A DNA stretch of 64,000 nucleotides from Marinoscillum sp040222955 (lineage in GTDB: Bacteria > Bacteroidota > Bacteroidia > Cytophagales > Cyclobacteriaceae): positions 124,001 to 188,000 of the forward strand of contig NZ_JAVKCA010000017.1 of assembly GCF_040222955.1 (NCBI RefSeq), in the 5' to 3' direction. How positions within the stretch are numbered: position 1 is the first letter of the stretch; each line of letters opens with the position of its first letter. Positions 42,139 through 51,284 of this stretch are shown here, piece by piece. The notes beneath the pieces are model-generated. The model saw nothing but the letters and a program-made list of their open reading frames with translations, was not told the origin of the DNA and ran no database searches. Position numbers and translations under genes: made by a program.

Positions 42139-42336
42139 ATGGAAATGACCAAAAGACTCTATCGATCCAAAAAAGACTCTATGCTTGCCGGCGTGTGTGG
42201 GGGAATCGCCGAATACTTTGATCTGGATCCTACACTGGTAAGAATAGGATACCTGGTATTGTCTGCGTTGAGCGTAGGCTTTCCTGGGATTCTGGTATAC
42301 ATTATCCTCTGGATAGTGGTGCCTGAGCAGTATTAG
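42139..42336 (+). CDS. PspC-domain membrane protein
   Basis: 65 residues, a minimal PspC domain: KRLYRSKKDSMLAGVCGGIA, EYFDLDPTLVRIGYLVL and a second membrane helix GFPGILVYIILWIVVPEQY. PspC proteins sense or respond to envelope stress; short stand-alone versions are common in Bacteroidota. Its stop codon overlaps that of the convergent arginase-like gene. Confidence 0.9.
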   Translation: MEMTKRLYRSKKDSMLAGVCGGIAEYFDLDPTLVRIGYLVLSALSVGFPGILVYIILWIVVPEQY

Positions 42337-43499
42337 ATCATCTTAGAATAGGTGGTGATCCACCTGTGGGGCACTTCGCCGCTCTGGGCCATCTGGTAAT
42401 CCGAGTAGCTGCAGGGTACCATTCTGCTTCGTAGAAAACCAGAGGTCTCTTCAGGGTGAGGTACCTCCATCCACCATTTTTCAGAAATCTTGCTTTTATA
42501 AAACCGAATGGTAGAAGGCTCTCCACCCAGGGCTACCTCATACACCAGGTAATCATTAGATCTGAAATTTTTATCGCCTTTGCGGTTATAGAAGCCCTCA
42601 ATGAAATACCAGATCATGGTGGCCAATACAAATGCGGTCTTTCGGTCGTCGGTATCCCTGGCCACGTCGTATTCATAGAACCCAATAGAGCTTAGCTTAT
42701 CATTCAGCCCGGCATACCAGCAGATCTGACAGGCCTCCTCGCCGGTAAGTCCGTAGACTTTGGCATCTGTGGCTCCCGGGCAGTAGTGTGCCTGGATGGC
42801 CGAAATATCAAAACTCACCATGTCCGCATCCCTCACGATGGGTTCAAGTTCTTTGATGTTTTCCTTCACCATTCCCAGTCGCACCACCTCAAAGTAGAGC
42901 TTCTCCAGAAGTTCGGTTTCTTTTTCTTCCACCAGGTAAGACTGATGCCCTAACTGGTAATAGTTGAATAAGAAATTCGGATCGTGCTTGAAGATGCGGT
43001 GCACATGTGTCTGGTTAGGAATGCCGGTCTTGGGATCACTCAGATCCAGCTTATTGTCGATATTGAGCAGGGTGATGATTTTGTCCTGATTCTCATAAGC
43101 CATGTACTGACCAATGTCAAGGTTGTGACTCCCTCCTATGATTAGCGGAAGTATATTTTGCTCCATCAGGTGGGCACATACTTCCTGCAGACGCTGGTAG
43201 GTGTCTTCCAGCTCGGGGCCATTTCTGAAATTTCCCAGATCCACAATCTTGAAGTGACCTGAGCCTTTCTTGAGCTGATACAGACTCTTACGGATTTCAT
43301 TGGCCGAACGGGCAATCCCTTCCTGATTCGCTTCCTCTGCTCCCCTTGACTCCTGTAACCCAATGATGGCTATGTCTTTGTCATCTGTATCGGGCATCCT
43401 TTCCTGGTTGATGTAAATAGAGTGGGCCAGTGCCGAAGTGGGTAGCTTGGAGAGGTCTATTTCCCTGGAAATAGGATCAAAAAACAGTTTCAGGTCCAT
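42333..43499 (-). CDS. Arginase-fold protein with altered metal ligands (formimidoylglutamase-like)
   Basis: 388 residues with the ureohydrolase fold (PLIIGGSHNLDIGQYMAYE, MVSFDISAIQAHYCPG, ADMVSFDIS). The manganese motifs are changed: the usual GGDHS reads GGSHN, DAHxD reads DNKLD (Lys for His), and SxDxDxxDP reads SFDISAIQ (Ser for the second Asp). One His and some Asp residues remain. It may therefore be a non-catalytic relative or bind a single metal. A consensus -7 element sits upstream. No hut genes are nearby. Confidence 0.78.
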   Translation of the reverse strand: MDLKLFFDPISREIDLSKLPTSALAHSIYINQERMPDTDDKDIAIIGLQESRGAEEANQEGIARSANEIRKSLYQLKKGSGHFKIVDLGNFRNGPELEDTYQRLQEVCAHLMEQNILPLIIGGSHNLDIGQYMAYENQDKIITLLNIDNKLDLSDPKTGIPNQTHVHRIFKHDPNFLFNYYQLGHQSYLVEEKETELLEKLYFEVVRLGMVKENIKELEPIVRDADMVSFDISAIQAHYCPGATDAKVYGLTGEEACQICWYAGLNDKLSSIGFYEYDVARDTDDRKTAFVLATMIWYFIEGFYNRKGDKNFRSNDYLVYEVALGGEPSTIRFYKSKISEKWWMEVPHPEETSGFLRSRMVPCSYSDYQMAQSGEVPHRWITTYSKMI

Positions 43500-43521
43500 T
43501 GAATGAGGGCTAGGTTTGCAA

Positions 43522-43529
43522 CAAATCTA
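43522..43529 (-). promoter_or_regulatory. Promoter -7 element for the arginase-like gene
   Basis: Minus-strand TAGATTTG matches TAnnTTTG, 22 bases before the ATG at 43499. Confidence 0.55.
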
Positions 43530-43581
43530 CTAAAAAATCCGAGGCTCAATGTGGTAAAATGTGGCGCGAAGGATCAGGCAT

Positions 43582-43610
43582 AAAAAAAGGGAAAGCTCTC
43601 ACTTTCCCTT
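43582..43610 (-). terminator. Terminator after nqrF
   Basis: Stem AAGGGAAAG/CTTTCCCTT with a minus-strand run of seven T, 18 bases after the nqrF stop. Confidence 0.88.
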
Positions 43611-43627
43611 CTATTTTCTTGATCGGA

Positions 43628-44926
43628 TTACCCTCCGAAATCATCAAATCTGATGTTCTCATCAGGAATACCATAGTCTTCTCCCATTTTCTGAACTGCC
43701 GCGTTCATCAATGGAGGTCCACAGAAATACAATTCAATTTCCTCTGGCTGGTCATGTTTGCTCAGGTACTGATCGATCACCGCCTGGTGAACGAACCCTA
43801 AGAAACCATCACCCTCTTTATCATGAATATCTTTTTTCACTTTCCAGTTGTCCTCAGGCAATGGCTCTGAGAGCACAAGGAAAAAGTTGAAATTAGGGAA
43901 GTCTTTCTCCAGTTGGAAGAAGTGATCCAGGTAAAACAATTCTCTTTTAGATCTACCTCCATACCAGTAGGTCACTTTTCTCCCGGTCTTCAGTGTTTTG
44001 AAGAGGTGATACAGGTGAGAGCGCATAGGAGCCATGCCGGCACCACCACCCACATACAACATTTCTGCGTCTGATGGATTGATGAAGAACTCACCATAAG
44101 GACCTGATATCGTCACTTTGTCTCCTTTTTTCCTTGAGAAAATATAGGAAGACGCAATTCCCGGATTCACTTTCATCCAGCCATTGGCAGCCCTGTCAAA
44201 CGGAGGCGTGGCGATCCTCACATTCAGCATGATTTCTCTCCCCTCAGCAGGATAAGAAGCCATGGAATAGGCACGCTCGATCGTCTCAGTATTTTTCATT
44301 TTCAGGTCCCAAAGACCAAACTTGTCCCACTCCAGCTGGAATTTGTCCAGCTGATCGTGCTCCTCTGGGTGGGCCTGAATGTCCATGTCTTTAAAGTCCA
44401 CCTCACACTCAGGTACCTCTATCTGGATGTATCCACCCGCCTGATAGTCCATATCCTCGGGGATCTCCACTACAAATTCTTTAATAAATGAGGCCACGTT
44501 ATAGTTTCTCACTACAGTTGCTTCCCATTTTTTGATACCGAAGATCTCTTCAGGTATCTCTATTCTCATGTCCTGTTTCACTTTCACCTGACATGAAAGT
44601 CGAACATTTTCTTTCTGTTCTGTGCGGCTCAGGTGCCCTACCTCTGTTGGAAGTACATCTCCGCCTCCTTCTTCCACTTTGCACTTACACATGGCACAGG
44701 TACCTCCACCACCGCATGCAGATGGTAAGAATATCTTCTGACCAGAAAGTGTAGACAGCAGCGTGGATCCCGCTGAAGTGGTGATCGGGTTGGCTTCATC
44801 ACCATTGATGATGATGTTAACCGGGCCAGATTGCACCAGCTTGGACTGAGCAAAGAGTAGGATAAATACTAACAGGAGAATTACTGCAGTAAAGGCAATA
44901 ATTGACGTAATTATGACTGATGACAT
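43628..44926 (-). CDS. nqrF: Na+-translocating NADH:quinone reductase subunit F
   Basis: 432 residues. N-terminal membrane helix (about 5-28), a 2Fe-2S ferredoxin domain with Cys in CGGGGTCAMCKC and LSCQ (about 35-125), an FAD domain (RAYSMASYP) and an NADH domain (YVGGGAGMAPMRSH, YFCGPPLMNAAV). This is the electron-entry subunit that oxidises NADH for sodium pumping. It has its own promoter and terminator, and no other nqr subunit is present nearby, unlike the usual nqrABCDEF operon. Length is slightly above the common 408-410. Confidence 0.95.
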   Translation of the reverse strand: MSSVIITSIIAFTAVILLLVFILLFAQSKLVQSGPVNIIINGDEANPITTSAGSTLLSTLSGQKIFLPSACGGGGTCAMCKCKVEEGGGDVLPTEVGHLSRTEQKENVRLSCQVKVKQDMRIEIPEEIFGIKKWEATVVRNYNVASFIKEFVVEIPEDMDYQAGGYIQIEVPECEVDFKDMDIQAHPEEHDQLDKFQLEWDKFGLWDLKMKNTETIERAYSMASYPAEGREIMLNVRIATPPFDRAANGWMKVNPGIASSYIFSRKKGDKVTISGPYGEFFINPSDAEMLYVGGGAGMAPMRSHLYHLFKTLKTGRKVTYWYGGRSKRELFYLDHFFQLEKDFPNFNFFLVLSEPLPEDNWKVKKDIHDKEGDGFLGFVHQAVIDQYLSKHDQPEEIELYFCGPPLMNAAVQKMGEDYGIPDENIRFDDFGG

Positions 44927-44961
44927 AGGGCTGAAGCCTTTTGATTGAACTTAAATTGAAG

Positions 44962-44969
44962 CAAATATA
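44962..44969 (-). promoter_or_regulatory. Promoter -7 element for nqrF
   Basis: Minus-strand TATATTTG matches TAnnTTTG, 35 bases before the ATG at 44926. Confidence 0.6.
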
Positions 44970-45055
44970 AGTGATAAACCATTCTGAATAAAGGCAGAAT
45001 AAGTCTATTTAGTTCTCGGTTTGGTAACAGTATGTTTGACCAAATGTTCATCTGA

Positions 45056-45895
45056 TCAATAGATTATTTTAAGCAGGGAAGTCAGCTTGCTTTTGAGCTG
45101 GCGCCGATCCACGATAAAGTCCAAAAACCCATGATCTCTTACAAATTCAGCACTTTGGAAGCCTTTCGGTAAATCCTTGCCGATGGTCTCACGGATCACC
45201 CGTGGGCCTGCAAAGCCAATAAGCGCACCAGGCTCGGCGATATTAAAATCTCCCAGCATGGCATATGATGCCGTTACCCCGCCAGTGGTAGGGTCGGTGA
45301 GCAGGGAGATGTAGGGTATTTTGGCTTCTGAAAGCAACGCCAGCCTTGCAGAAGTCTTGGCCATCTGCATGAGTGAAAAACCAGCCTCCATCATTCTGGC
45401 TCCACCCGACTTGGAAATCATCAGAAAGGGAATTTTCTTCTTTAGAGAATGATTAATTCCTCTCGCAATTTTCTCTCCCACCACAGAGCCCATAGACCCG
45501 CCAATAAAGGCAAAATCCATACAACAAATGGTGATTTCACGACCGTTCATTTTGCCATGGGCCGTCCGCACTGCATCCTTCAGCTCAGTCTTTTTTTGCG
45601 TTGCCGCAATACGTTCCGGATACTTTTTGGTATCTGTAAATTTCAGTGGATCGCCGGAGGTCAGACCCGCATCCAGTTCTGTGAATTGATTGTCATCAAA
45701 CAAAATTTCGAAGTACTCTTTGGAGCCAATCCGCACATGATAATCATCATCAGGGCACACATAAGCATTGTTTTTAAGCTCACGCATGTGAATGATATTG
45801 CCACTTGGGGTTTTGTACCAGAGTCCGTCAGGGGCCTCTTTCTTTTTCTCCGTAGGAGTGTTGATTCCTTTGTCTTGTCTTTTAAACCAAGCCAT
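45056..45895 (-). CDS. accD: Acetyl-CoA carboxylase carboxyltransferase subunit beta
   Basis: 279 residues. Carboxyltransferase domain with FAFIGGSMGSVVGEKIARGI, SKSGGARMMEAGFSLMQMAK and LTDPTTGGVTASYAMLGD, which form the oxyanion and acetyl-CoA sites. It transfers carboxyl from biotin to acetyl-CoA in fatty acid synthesis with AccA. The N-terminal zinc ribbon seen in E. coli (two CxxC pairs) is reduced to WYKTPSGNI and VCPDDDYH, leaving one Cys of four, so zinc and mRNA binding are probably lost. This loss is, as far as I know, typical of Bacteroidota. The start is MAWFKRQDKG at 45895. Confidence 0.96.
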   Translation of the reverse strand: MAWFKRQDKGINTPTEKKKEAPDGLWYKTPSGNIIHMRELKNNAYVCPDDDYHVRIGSKEYFEILFDDNQFTELDAGLTSGDPLKFTDTKKYPERIAATQKKTELKDAVRTAHGKMNGREITICCMDFAFIGGSMGSVVGEKIARGINHSLKKKIPFLMISKSGGARMMEAGFSLMQMAKTSARLALLSEAKIPYISLLTDPTTGGVTASYAMLGDFNIAEPGALIGFAGPRVIRETIGKDLPKGFQSAEFVRDHGFLDFIVDRRQLKSKLTSLLKIIY

Positions 45896-45916
45896 ATGCC
45901 GATTTTAAGTGAACTG

Positions 45917-45924
45917 CAAAACTA
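45917..45924 (-). promoter_or_regulatory. Promoter -7 element for accD
   Basis: Minus-strand TAGTTTTG matches TAnnTTTG, 21 bases before the ATG at 45895. Confidence 0.55.
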
Positions 45925-46007
45925 AGTGATGTTGGGTAATTTGAGAGGAAGTCATTCGCTTTTCTAAATCACACGGTAGCATTGATCCTTTACAAAAAAG
46001 TCAGATC

Positions 46008-46265
46008 TCACTTAACTTCTTCATAATCAACATAATCGCCACCTCTGAAATCCTTTTTCTCATTCTTCCGCTCGCCAGGTACATAGTCTATATCCAGATT
46101 ACTTCCAGCAGCACGCTTTCTGGCATGCTGCTGGTTACTTGGTCCTGTGCTTTGGTATTGCTGGCGCTGCTGCTGAGCGCTCAAAAAGAGTATTCTGAAA
46201 AGAAACCCTCCCACTCGATAAATCAAATAAGAGATGAGGGCTATTATCAATAAGAATTTTAACAT
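46008..46265 (-). CDS. DUF4834-like small membrane protein
   Basis: 85 residues: one N-terminal membrane helix with Arg/Gly break (LIIALISYLIYRVGGFLFRI), a Gln-rich linker and an acidic end GDYVDYEEVK. This resembles the short DUF4834 family seen in Bacteroidota. Function unknown. It starts 14 bases after the carB stop and is likely co-transcribed with it. Confidence 0.7.
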   Translation of the reverse strand: MLKFLLIIALISYLIYRVGGFLFRILFLSAQQQRQQYQSTGPSNQQHARKRAAGSNLDIDYVPGERKNEKKDFRGGDYVDYEEVK

Positions 46266-46279
46266 AGTACTCTATTAAC

Positions 46280-49093
46280 TTATCTACTGAGGTAGAGGTT
46301 TCGTTCAGCGTAAATTTCAAGGAAGTAATCATCCATCAAATCATCGATGAAGTAGATCGCCTCACCGGTAGACTTCATTTCAGGCCCCAGCTCCTTATTT
46401 ACATTGGGAAACTTATGGAAAGAGAATACCGGCTCCTTGATGGCATACCCATGCTTGTATGGTTTGAAATCAAAGTCCTTCACTTTCTTGGCTCCCAGCA
46501 TCACCTTGGTGGCGTAGTTTACATAAGGTTCTCTGTAGGCCTTGCAGATGAAAGGCACCGTACGGGAGGCTCTTGGATTGGCCTCTATGATGTAGACCTT
46601 ATCATCCTTAATGGCAAACTGGATGTTGATAAGTCCAACAGTCTGCAGTGCCTTGGCGATTTTAATGGTATATTCTTCGATCTGGCGAATCACAAAATCC
46701 CCCAGGTTGTAAGGTGGCAGTACCGCATACGAATCTCCCGAGTGGATTCCTGCAGGCTCTATGTGCTGCATGATCCCAATGATGTACACATCTGTGCCAT
46801 CACAAATGGCATCGGCTTCCGCTTCAATGGCCCCTTCCAGAAAGTGATCCAGTAAAATCTTGCCATCGGTTTTTTCCTTCAGCAGATTCACCACATGCTC
46901 TTCCATCTCCTGCTCGTTGATCACGATCTTCATGCTCTGGCCACCGAGTACATAGCTGGGCCTTACCAGCAACGGAAAACCAATCTCCTTGGAAAGCTCA
47001 ATAGCCTCCTCAGCATCTTCTATGGTGCCATATTGCGGGTAAGGAATGCCCTGCTCTTTCAGCAAATCTGAGAAACGTCCCCGGTCTTCGGCCAGGTCCA
47101 GTGCTTCGTAGCTCGTCCCAATGACCTTGATTCCGTATCTGCTCAACTTCTCGGCCAGCTTCAATGCGGTTTGTCCACCCAACTGAACGATCACGCCCTC
47201 GGGCTTTTCATGAAGGATGATGTCATAAATATGCTCCCAAAAGACCGGCTCAAAGTAAAGCTTATCTGCGACATCAAAATCCGTAGAAACGGTCTCCGGG
47301 TTACAGTTAATCATGATGGTCTCATAGCCACACTCTTTGGCAGCGAGTACCCCGTGCACACAGGAGTAATCAAACTCTATCCCCTGGCCTATTCTGTTTG
47401 GTCCGGAACCAAGCACGACTATTTTCTTCCGATCACTGGAGATGGACTCGTTCTCCTGATCAAAGGACGAGTAGTAATATGGGGTTTGTGCTTCAAACTC
47501 TGCAGCACACGTGTCTACCAGTTTGTATACCCGCTTGATGCCCTCATCGTTTCTTTTTTGGTAAACCTCACTCTCCAGACATTTGAGCAAGTGTGCTATC
47601 TGACGGTCAGCGTAGCCTTTCTCTTTGGCTTCCTTCAGAAGATGTCTTGGCAAGCTATCAAGGGTGAACGCACTGATCTTGTTTTCCAGATAGATCAGCT
47701 CCTCTATCTGATGCAAAAACCAGGGGTCTATTTTGGTGAGCTTCTGGATGGTCTTGAAGGGTATCCCCAACTTGAAAGCATCATAAATATGGAAAAGACG
47801 ATTCCAACTCGGATTCTCAAGGCTGTACAGGATTTCCTGCTGGTCCTTCAGTTCGCGACCGTCAGCACCCAAGCCATTCCGCTTGATCTCCAGTGACTGG
47901 CAGGCCTTCTGCAGTGCTTCCTGGAAATTTCTCCCGATACCCATGGCCTCACCCACAGACTTCATCTGTAAGCCCAGCTTTCTATCCGATCCAGGGAATT
48001 TATCAAAATTCCAACGCGGTATTTTCACAATCACATAATCCAGTGCCGGCTCAAAAAACGCCGATGTGGTTTTAGTGATTTGATTTTTCAATTCATCCAG
48101 GTTATACCCGATGGCCAGCTTGGCAGCAATCTTGGCGATGGGATACCCGGTAGCCTTTGACGCCAGGGCCGATGATCTGGAAACCCTTGGGTTAATCTCT
48201 ATCCCTACGATCTCATCTGTCTCGGGATGTACAGAGAACTGAACGTTACATCCGCCGGCAAACTGCCCAATGGCATTCATCATCCGCTTGGACAAGTCTC
48301 GCATCTGCTGATACACCGTATCGGGTAATGTCATGGCTGGCGCCACCGTGATGGAATCTCCGGTATGGACACCCATCGGGTCAAAGTTTTCTATGCTACA
48401 GATGATGATGATGTTGCCGATGTTGTCACGGAGCAGCTCAAGCTCATATTCTTTCCAGCCCATGATACTTTGCTCCACAAGCACCTCGTGTATAGGTGAG
48501 GCTTGCAGACCTGCATTGAGGGCTTTGTCAAAGTCTTCCGGCTTGTCTACAAAGCCGCCACCAAACCCACCAAGGGTATAGGACGGTCTGATGACCAAAG
48601 GAAACCCGATTTCCTGGGCAATTTCTTTTCCCTTCAAAAAGGAGGTGGCTGTTTCACCTTTACAGGTATGTACACCGATTTCTGCCATCTTCAGACGGAA
48701 TTTCTCCCTGTCCTCTGTGGTCTCGATGGCATTGATGTCCACCCCAATCATTTTCACACCGTATTTTTCCCAAATCCCGGATTTATCACATTCGATGGCG
48801 AGGTTGAGTGCTGTCTGCCCCCCTTGCGTAGGGAGTACGGCATCAATGTCATGTTTTTCCAGAACCTCCTTAATGGATTTTTTGGTCAGTGGGAGGAGAT
48901 ACACGTTATCAGCAGTAACCGGGTCTGTCATGATGGTGGCCGGGTTGCTATTGATAAGGGTGACCTCAATACCTTCTTCTCTCAGCGATTTGGCAGCTTG
49001 AGAGCCTGAATAATCAAACTCGCAGGCCTGACCAATGATGATGGGACCGCTTCCGATGATGAGTACTGACTTAATACTGGAGTCTTTTGGCAT
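46280..49093 (-). CDS. carB: Carbamoyl-phosphate synthase large subunit
   Basis: 937 residues. Two ATP-grasp halves: the N-terminal carboxyphosphate domain (VLIIGSGPIIIGQACEFDYS, RPSYTLGGFGGGFV) and the C-terminal carbamate-phosphorylating domain (VVLGSGPNRIGQGIEFDYSC, RPSYVLGGQSMKIVI), joined by an oligomerisation domain at about 400-545. The E. coli enzyme is 1073 residues; this one stops after the second ATP-grasp (LEIYAERNLYLSR), so the MGS-like domain that binds UMP and ornithine is absent. It makes carbamoyl phosphate for pyrimidines and arginine. The small subunit carA is not in the window. Confidence 0.97.
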   Translation of the reverse strand: MPKDSSIKSVLIIGSGPIIIGQACEFDYSGSQAAKSLREEGIEVTLINSNPATIMTDPVTADNVYLLPLTKKSIKEVLEKHDIDAVLPTQGGQTALNLAIECDKSGIWEKYGVKMIGVDINAIETTEDREKFRLKMAEIGVHTCKGETATSFLKGKEIAQEIGFPLVIRPSYTLGGFGGGFVDKPEDFDKALNAGLQASPIHEVLVEQSIMGWKEYELELLRDNIGNIIIICSIENFDPMGVHTGDSITVAPAMTLPDTVYQQMRDLSKRMMNAIGQFAGGCNVQFSVHPETDEIVGIEINPRVSRSSALASKATGYPIAKIAAKLAIGYNLDELKNQITKTTSAFFEPALDYVIVKIPRWNFDKFPGSDRKLGLQMKSVGEAMGIGRNFQEALQKACQSLEIKRNGLGADGRELKDQQEILYSLENPSWNRLFHIYDAFKLGIPFKTIQKLTKIDPWFLHQIEELIYLENKISAFTLDSLPRHLLKEAKEKGYADRQIAHLLKCLESEVYQKRNDEGIKRVYKLVDTCAAEFEAQTPYYYSSFDQENESISSDRKKIVVLGSGPNRIGQGIEFDYSCVHGVLAAKECGYETIMINCNPETVSTDFDVADKLYFEPVFWEHIYDIILHEKPEGVIVQLGGQTALKLAEKLSRYGIKVIGTSYEALDLAEDRGRFSDLLKEQGIPYPQYGTIEDAEEAIELSKEIGFPLLVRPSYVLGGQSMKIVINEQEMEEHVVNLLKEKTDGKILLDHFLEGAIEAEADAICDGTDVYIIGIMQHIEPAGIHSGDSYAVLPPYNLGDFVIRQIEEYTIKIAKALQTVGLINIQFAIKDDKVYIIEANPRASRTVPFICKAYREPYVNYATKVMLGAKKVKDFDFKPYKHGYAIKEPVFSFHKFPNVNKELGPEMKSTGEAIYFIDDLMDDYFLEIYAERNLYLSR

Positions 49094-49126
49094 AAGTAAT
49101 GGAGGTTACATAGGTACAAATTGGGG

Positions 49127-49134
49127 CAAATTTA
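49127..49134 (-). promoter_or_regulatory. Promoter -7 element for carB
   Basis: Minus-strand TAAATTTG matches TAnnTTTG, 33 bases before the ATG at 49093. It lies in the divergent gap shared with the WYL regulator gene. Confidence 0.55.
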
Positions 49135-49277
49135 AGTCAGGGAACCTCCACGGGAAAACCGATTAAAATTAAATTTGATAAAGTGGCCGATTAATTTTCA
49201 TATTTACAAATTCCCAAAGCAAAAAAGGCCACCTCTTCAATTTCAAGTATGTATTATTGCCAATTGCATTTTTCCAG

Positions 49278-50243
49278 ATGAATCGTATTGACAGACTGAC
49301 CGCCATCCTTATTCAACTCCAGGGAAAACCACGCATTCCGATGGAAGATTTTGAAGAGCGCTTTGAGGTAAGCCGCCGAACCATCTTCAGAGATCTCAAA
49401 TCGCTCATGGAGGCGGGGGTGCCGATAGGCGGAGATGCGGGAGAAGGATATTTCATCGTAGATGGCTATCACCTGCCGCCAGTGGTATTCAATAAGGAAG
49501 AAGCTGCGGCCCTTCTTTTAGGCGCAAAACTCATCGAACAAAATGCCGATAGTCAGATTGCCAAAAATTTTCAGGAGGCGATGTACAAGATCAAGGCTGT
49601 TCTCAAGTGTCACGACCGGGAGTTTTTAGATACCCTGGAGAAAAGTATTTCCGTGATCGCCTCACCCACAGTTACCAATTTTGGATTTCCGGACTCTCAT
49701 ATAGCTGAGATCCAGATGGCCCTGGCTGCCCGAAAAATCATTCAAATATCTTATCACTCCAATTATAAAGATCAGCTTACCGACAGAAAGGTGGCTCCTC
49801 TGGGCCTGGTGTATTATTCCTCGCGGTGGCACCTGATCGGCTATTGCCACCTGAGAAAAGATCTTCGGGACTTCCGAACAGACAGAATTCAAAAGCTCAG
49901 GATATTACCTGAAAGCTACCAACCCGAGGACCATCCCAATTATATGGAATTCTTACAGAGGATGATTGGAGGAACAGATGCCAATGAAGCCACCATTCGG
50001 TTTTCCAAAAAAGTCACCCGATTCATTCAGGATCAAAAGTATCACTACGGCTTTGTGGAGGAACGAACGGAAGGAGATGTGGTGGAAATGAAATTTATCA
50101 CTCCCCATTACGAATACCTTGCACGGTGGCTTCTGATGTTTATAGAAGAAGTCACGGTCGTTTCTCCCCCCAAGCTGCAGGGACTGGTGGCCAGCTATTC
50201 GCAGAATTTAGTTACACACCACCAAAAATATTTCACCTCCTAA
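49278..50243 (+). CDS. WYL-domain transcriptional regulator (HTH_11 type)
   Basis: 321 residues from the ATG at 49278. DeoR-like winged helix at about 1-60 (MNRIDRLTAILIQLQGKPRI, FEVSRRTIFRDLKSLMEAG), WYL domain at about 140-220 (KIIQISYHSNYKDQL, APLGLVYYSSRWHLIGYCH, RDFRTDRIQKL) and a WCX-like C-terminus. Such regulators sense small ligands or nucleic acids. It precedes three small genes of ligand-binding folds on the same strand and probably controls them. Divergent from carB. Confidence 0.9.
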   Translation: MNRIDRLTAILIQLQGKPRIPMEDFEERFEVSRRTIFRDLKSLMEAGVPIGGDAGEGYFIVDGYHLPPVVFNKEEAAALLLGAKLIEQNADSQIAKNFQEAMYKIKAVLKCHDREFLDTLEKSISVIASPTVTNFGFPDSHIAEIQMALAARKIIQISYHSNYKDQLTDRKVAPLGLVYYSSRWHLIGYCHLRKDLRDFRTDRIQKLRILPESYQPEDHPNYMEFLQRMIGGTDANEATIRFSKKVTRFIQDQKYHYGFVEERTEGDVVEMKFITPHYEYLARWLLMFIEEVTVVSPPKLQGLVASYSQNLVTHHQKYFTS

Positions 50244-50310
50244 AATCAAGTGACATAGGGTTGTCACTCCGGGTCATTTCTTTGTTTCACAAACCAAAAA
50301 ATCAAAGCAA

Positions 50311-50610
50311 ATGACTAATCAAAAAATCAAAGAAGTGGTGGTCTACACCCTCAATGCTGAAATAAAACCATCAGACGCGCTCGCGTTTGTTCGGGAAATT
50401 CTGGCCGGATATACGGGAGTGCTGTCTATAGAGACCGATCAGATGCTGAATGAGCCCCTTACCTACATGGATACCATCGTTTGGGAAACCACAGCCCAGG
50501 CACAGGCGGCTCAGCAGAACTTCGAAAAGCACCCGAGAGCTGCCGAGTTCGGACACTTTTTTAAGGAAACCAAGTTTTTCGCCCATTTCCAACCCTTCCA
50601 ATCCAACTGA
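50311..50610 (+). CDS. Small dimeric alpha/beta-barrel (ABM-like) protein
   Basis: 99 residues with strand-helix pattern of a ferredoxin-like dimeric barrel (KEVVVYTLNAEIKPSDALAF, TYMDTIVWETTAQAQAAQQN, KFFAHFQPF). Antibiotic biosynthesis monooxygenases and related proteins share this fold, but no active-site motif is clear. Five bases before the GyrI-like gene; likely in its operon. Confidence 0.6.
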   Translation: MTNQKIKEVVVYTLNAEIKPSDALAFVREILAGYTGVLSIETDQMLNEPLTYMDTIVWETTAQAQAAQQNFEKHPRAAEFGHFFKETKFFAHFQPFQSN

Positions 50611-50615
50611 AAACC

Positions 50616-51257
50616 ATGGAAACACTAGAAAGCAAACTGGATCTCACAAAAGCAGATCCACTCTATTACAAAGCAAAAGCCACTCCTGCGCTGGTTCATC
50701 TGGGAGCTTACTATTACCTGACCATTTCGGGTCAGTCTGCTCCGGAAGACCCCCGGTTTATTCAGGCTATAGAAGCTATATACGCGGTGGCCTATGGAAT
50801 CAAATTTTTAAATAAAGCAGAAGACAATGACTTTGTCGTTCCGAAAATGGAGTGCAACTGGTGGATCGCTGGCGGACTGGAACAACAACACCTCTTCGCA
50901 CAGGCTCCCAGGTCGAAGTGGCACTGGAAGGTTTCCATCAGAATGCCAGACATGGTAGCATCCGATCACTTTTTCAGAGCTGTTCACCTGGCCAAAACCA
51001 AAAAAGCACATATGAAAGCCCTTGAGGATGTGAAATTTGAATCTTCCCAAGAAGGGCTTTGCGTACAGATACTGCACCGAGGTTCCTGGGAGGATGAAGA
51101 GCCTTCCATCCGTCAACTCCTGGATTTTGTGAAAGCCAATCGAATGGAAATAACTTCTTACCACAAAGAAATATACCTCACTGATCCTAAGCGGGTGGCG
51201 CCGGAAAAGCTCAAAACCATTTTGCGCTATCGGGTGAAAAACACCGGACTTAATTAA
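50616..51257 (+). CDS. GyrI-like small-molecule-binding protein
   Basis: 213 residues matching the stand-alone GyrI-like family: N-terminal LDLTKADPLYYKAKATP, GAYYYLTISGQSAPEDPRF, and SWEDEEPSIRQLLDFVKANR with ITSYHKEIYLTDPKRVAPEK near the end. The fold is a duplicated alpha/beta domain related to the effector domain of AraC/MerR regulators; some members hydrolyse cyclopropanoid toxins or bind drugs. Expected cytoplasmic. Confidence 0.85.
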   Translation: METLESKLDLTKADPLYYKAKATPALVHLGAYYYLTISGQSAPEDPRFIQAIEAIYAVAYGIKFLNKAEDNDFVVPKMECNWWIAGGLEQQHLFAQAPRSKWHWKVSIRMPDMVASDHFFRAVHLAKTKKAHMKALEDVKFESSQEGLCVQILHRGSWEDEEPSIRQLLDFVKANRMEITSYHKEIYLTDPKRVAPEKLKTILRYRVKNTGLN

Positions 51258-51284
51258 AATCCTATCAAAAAAACACTGTGAAAA

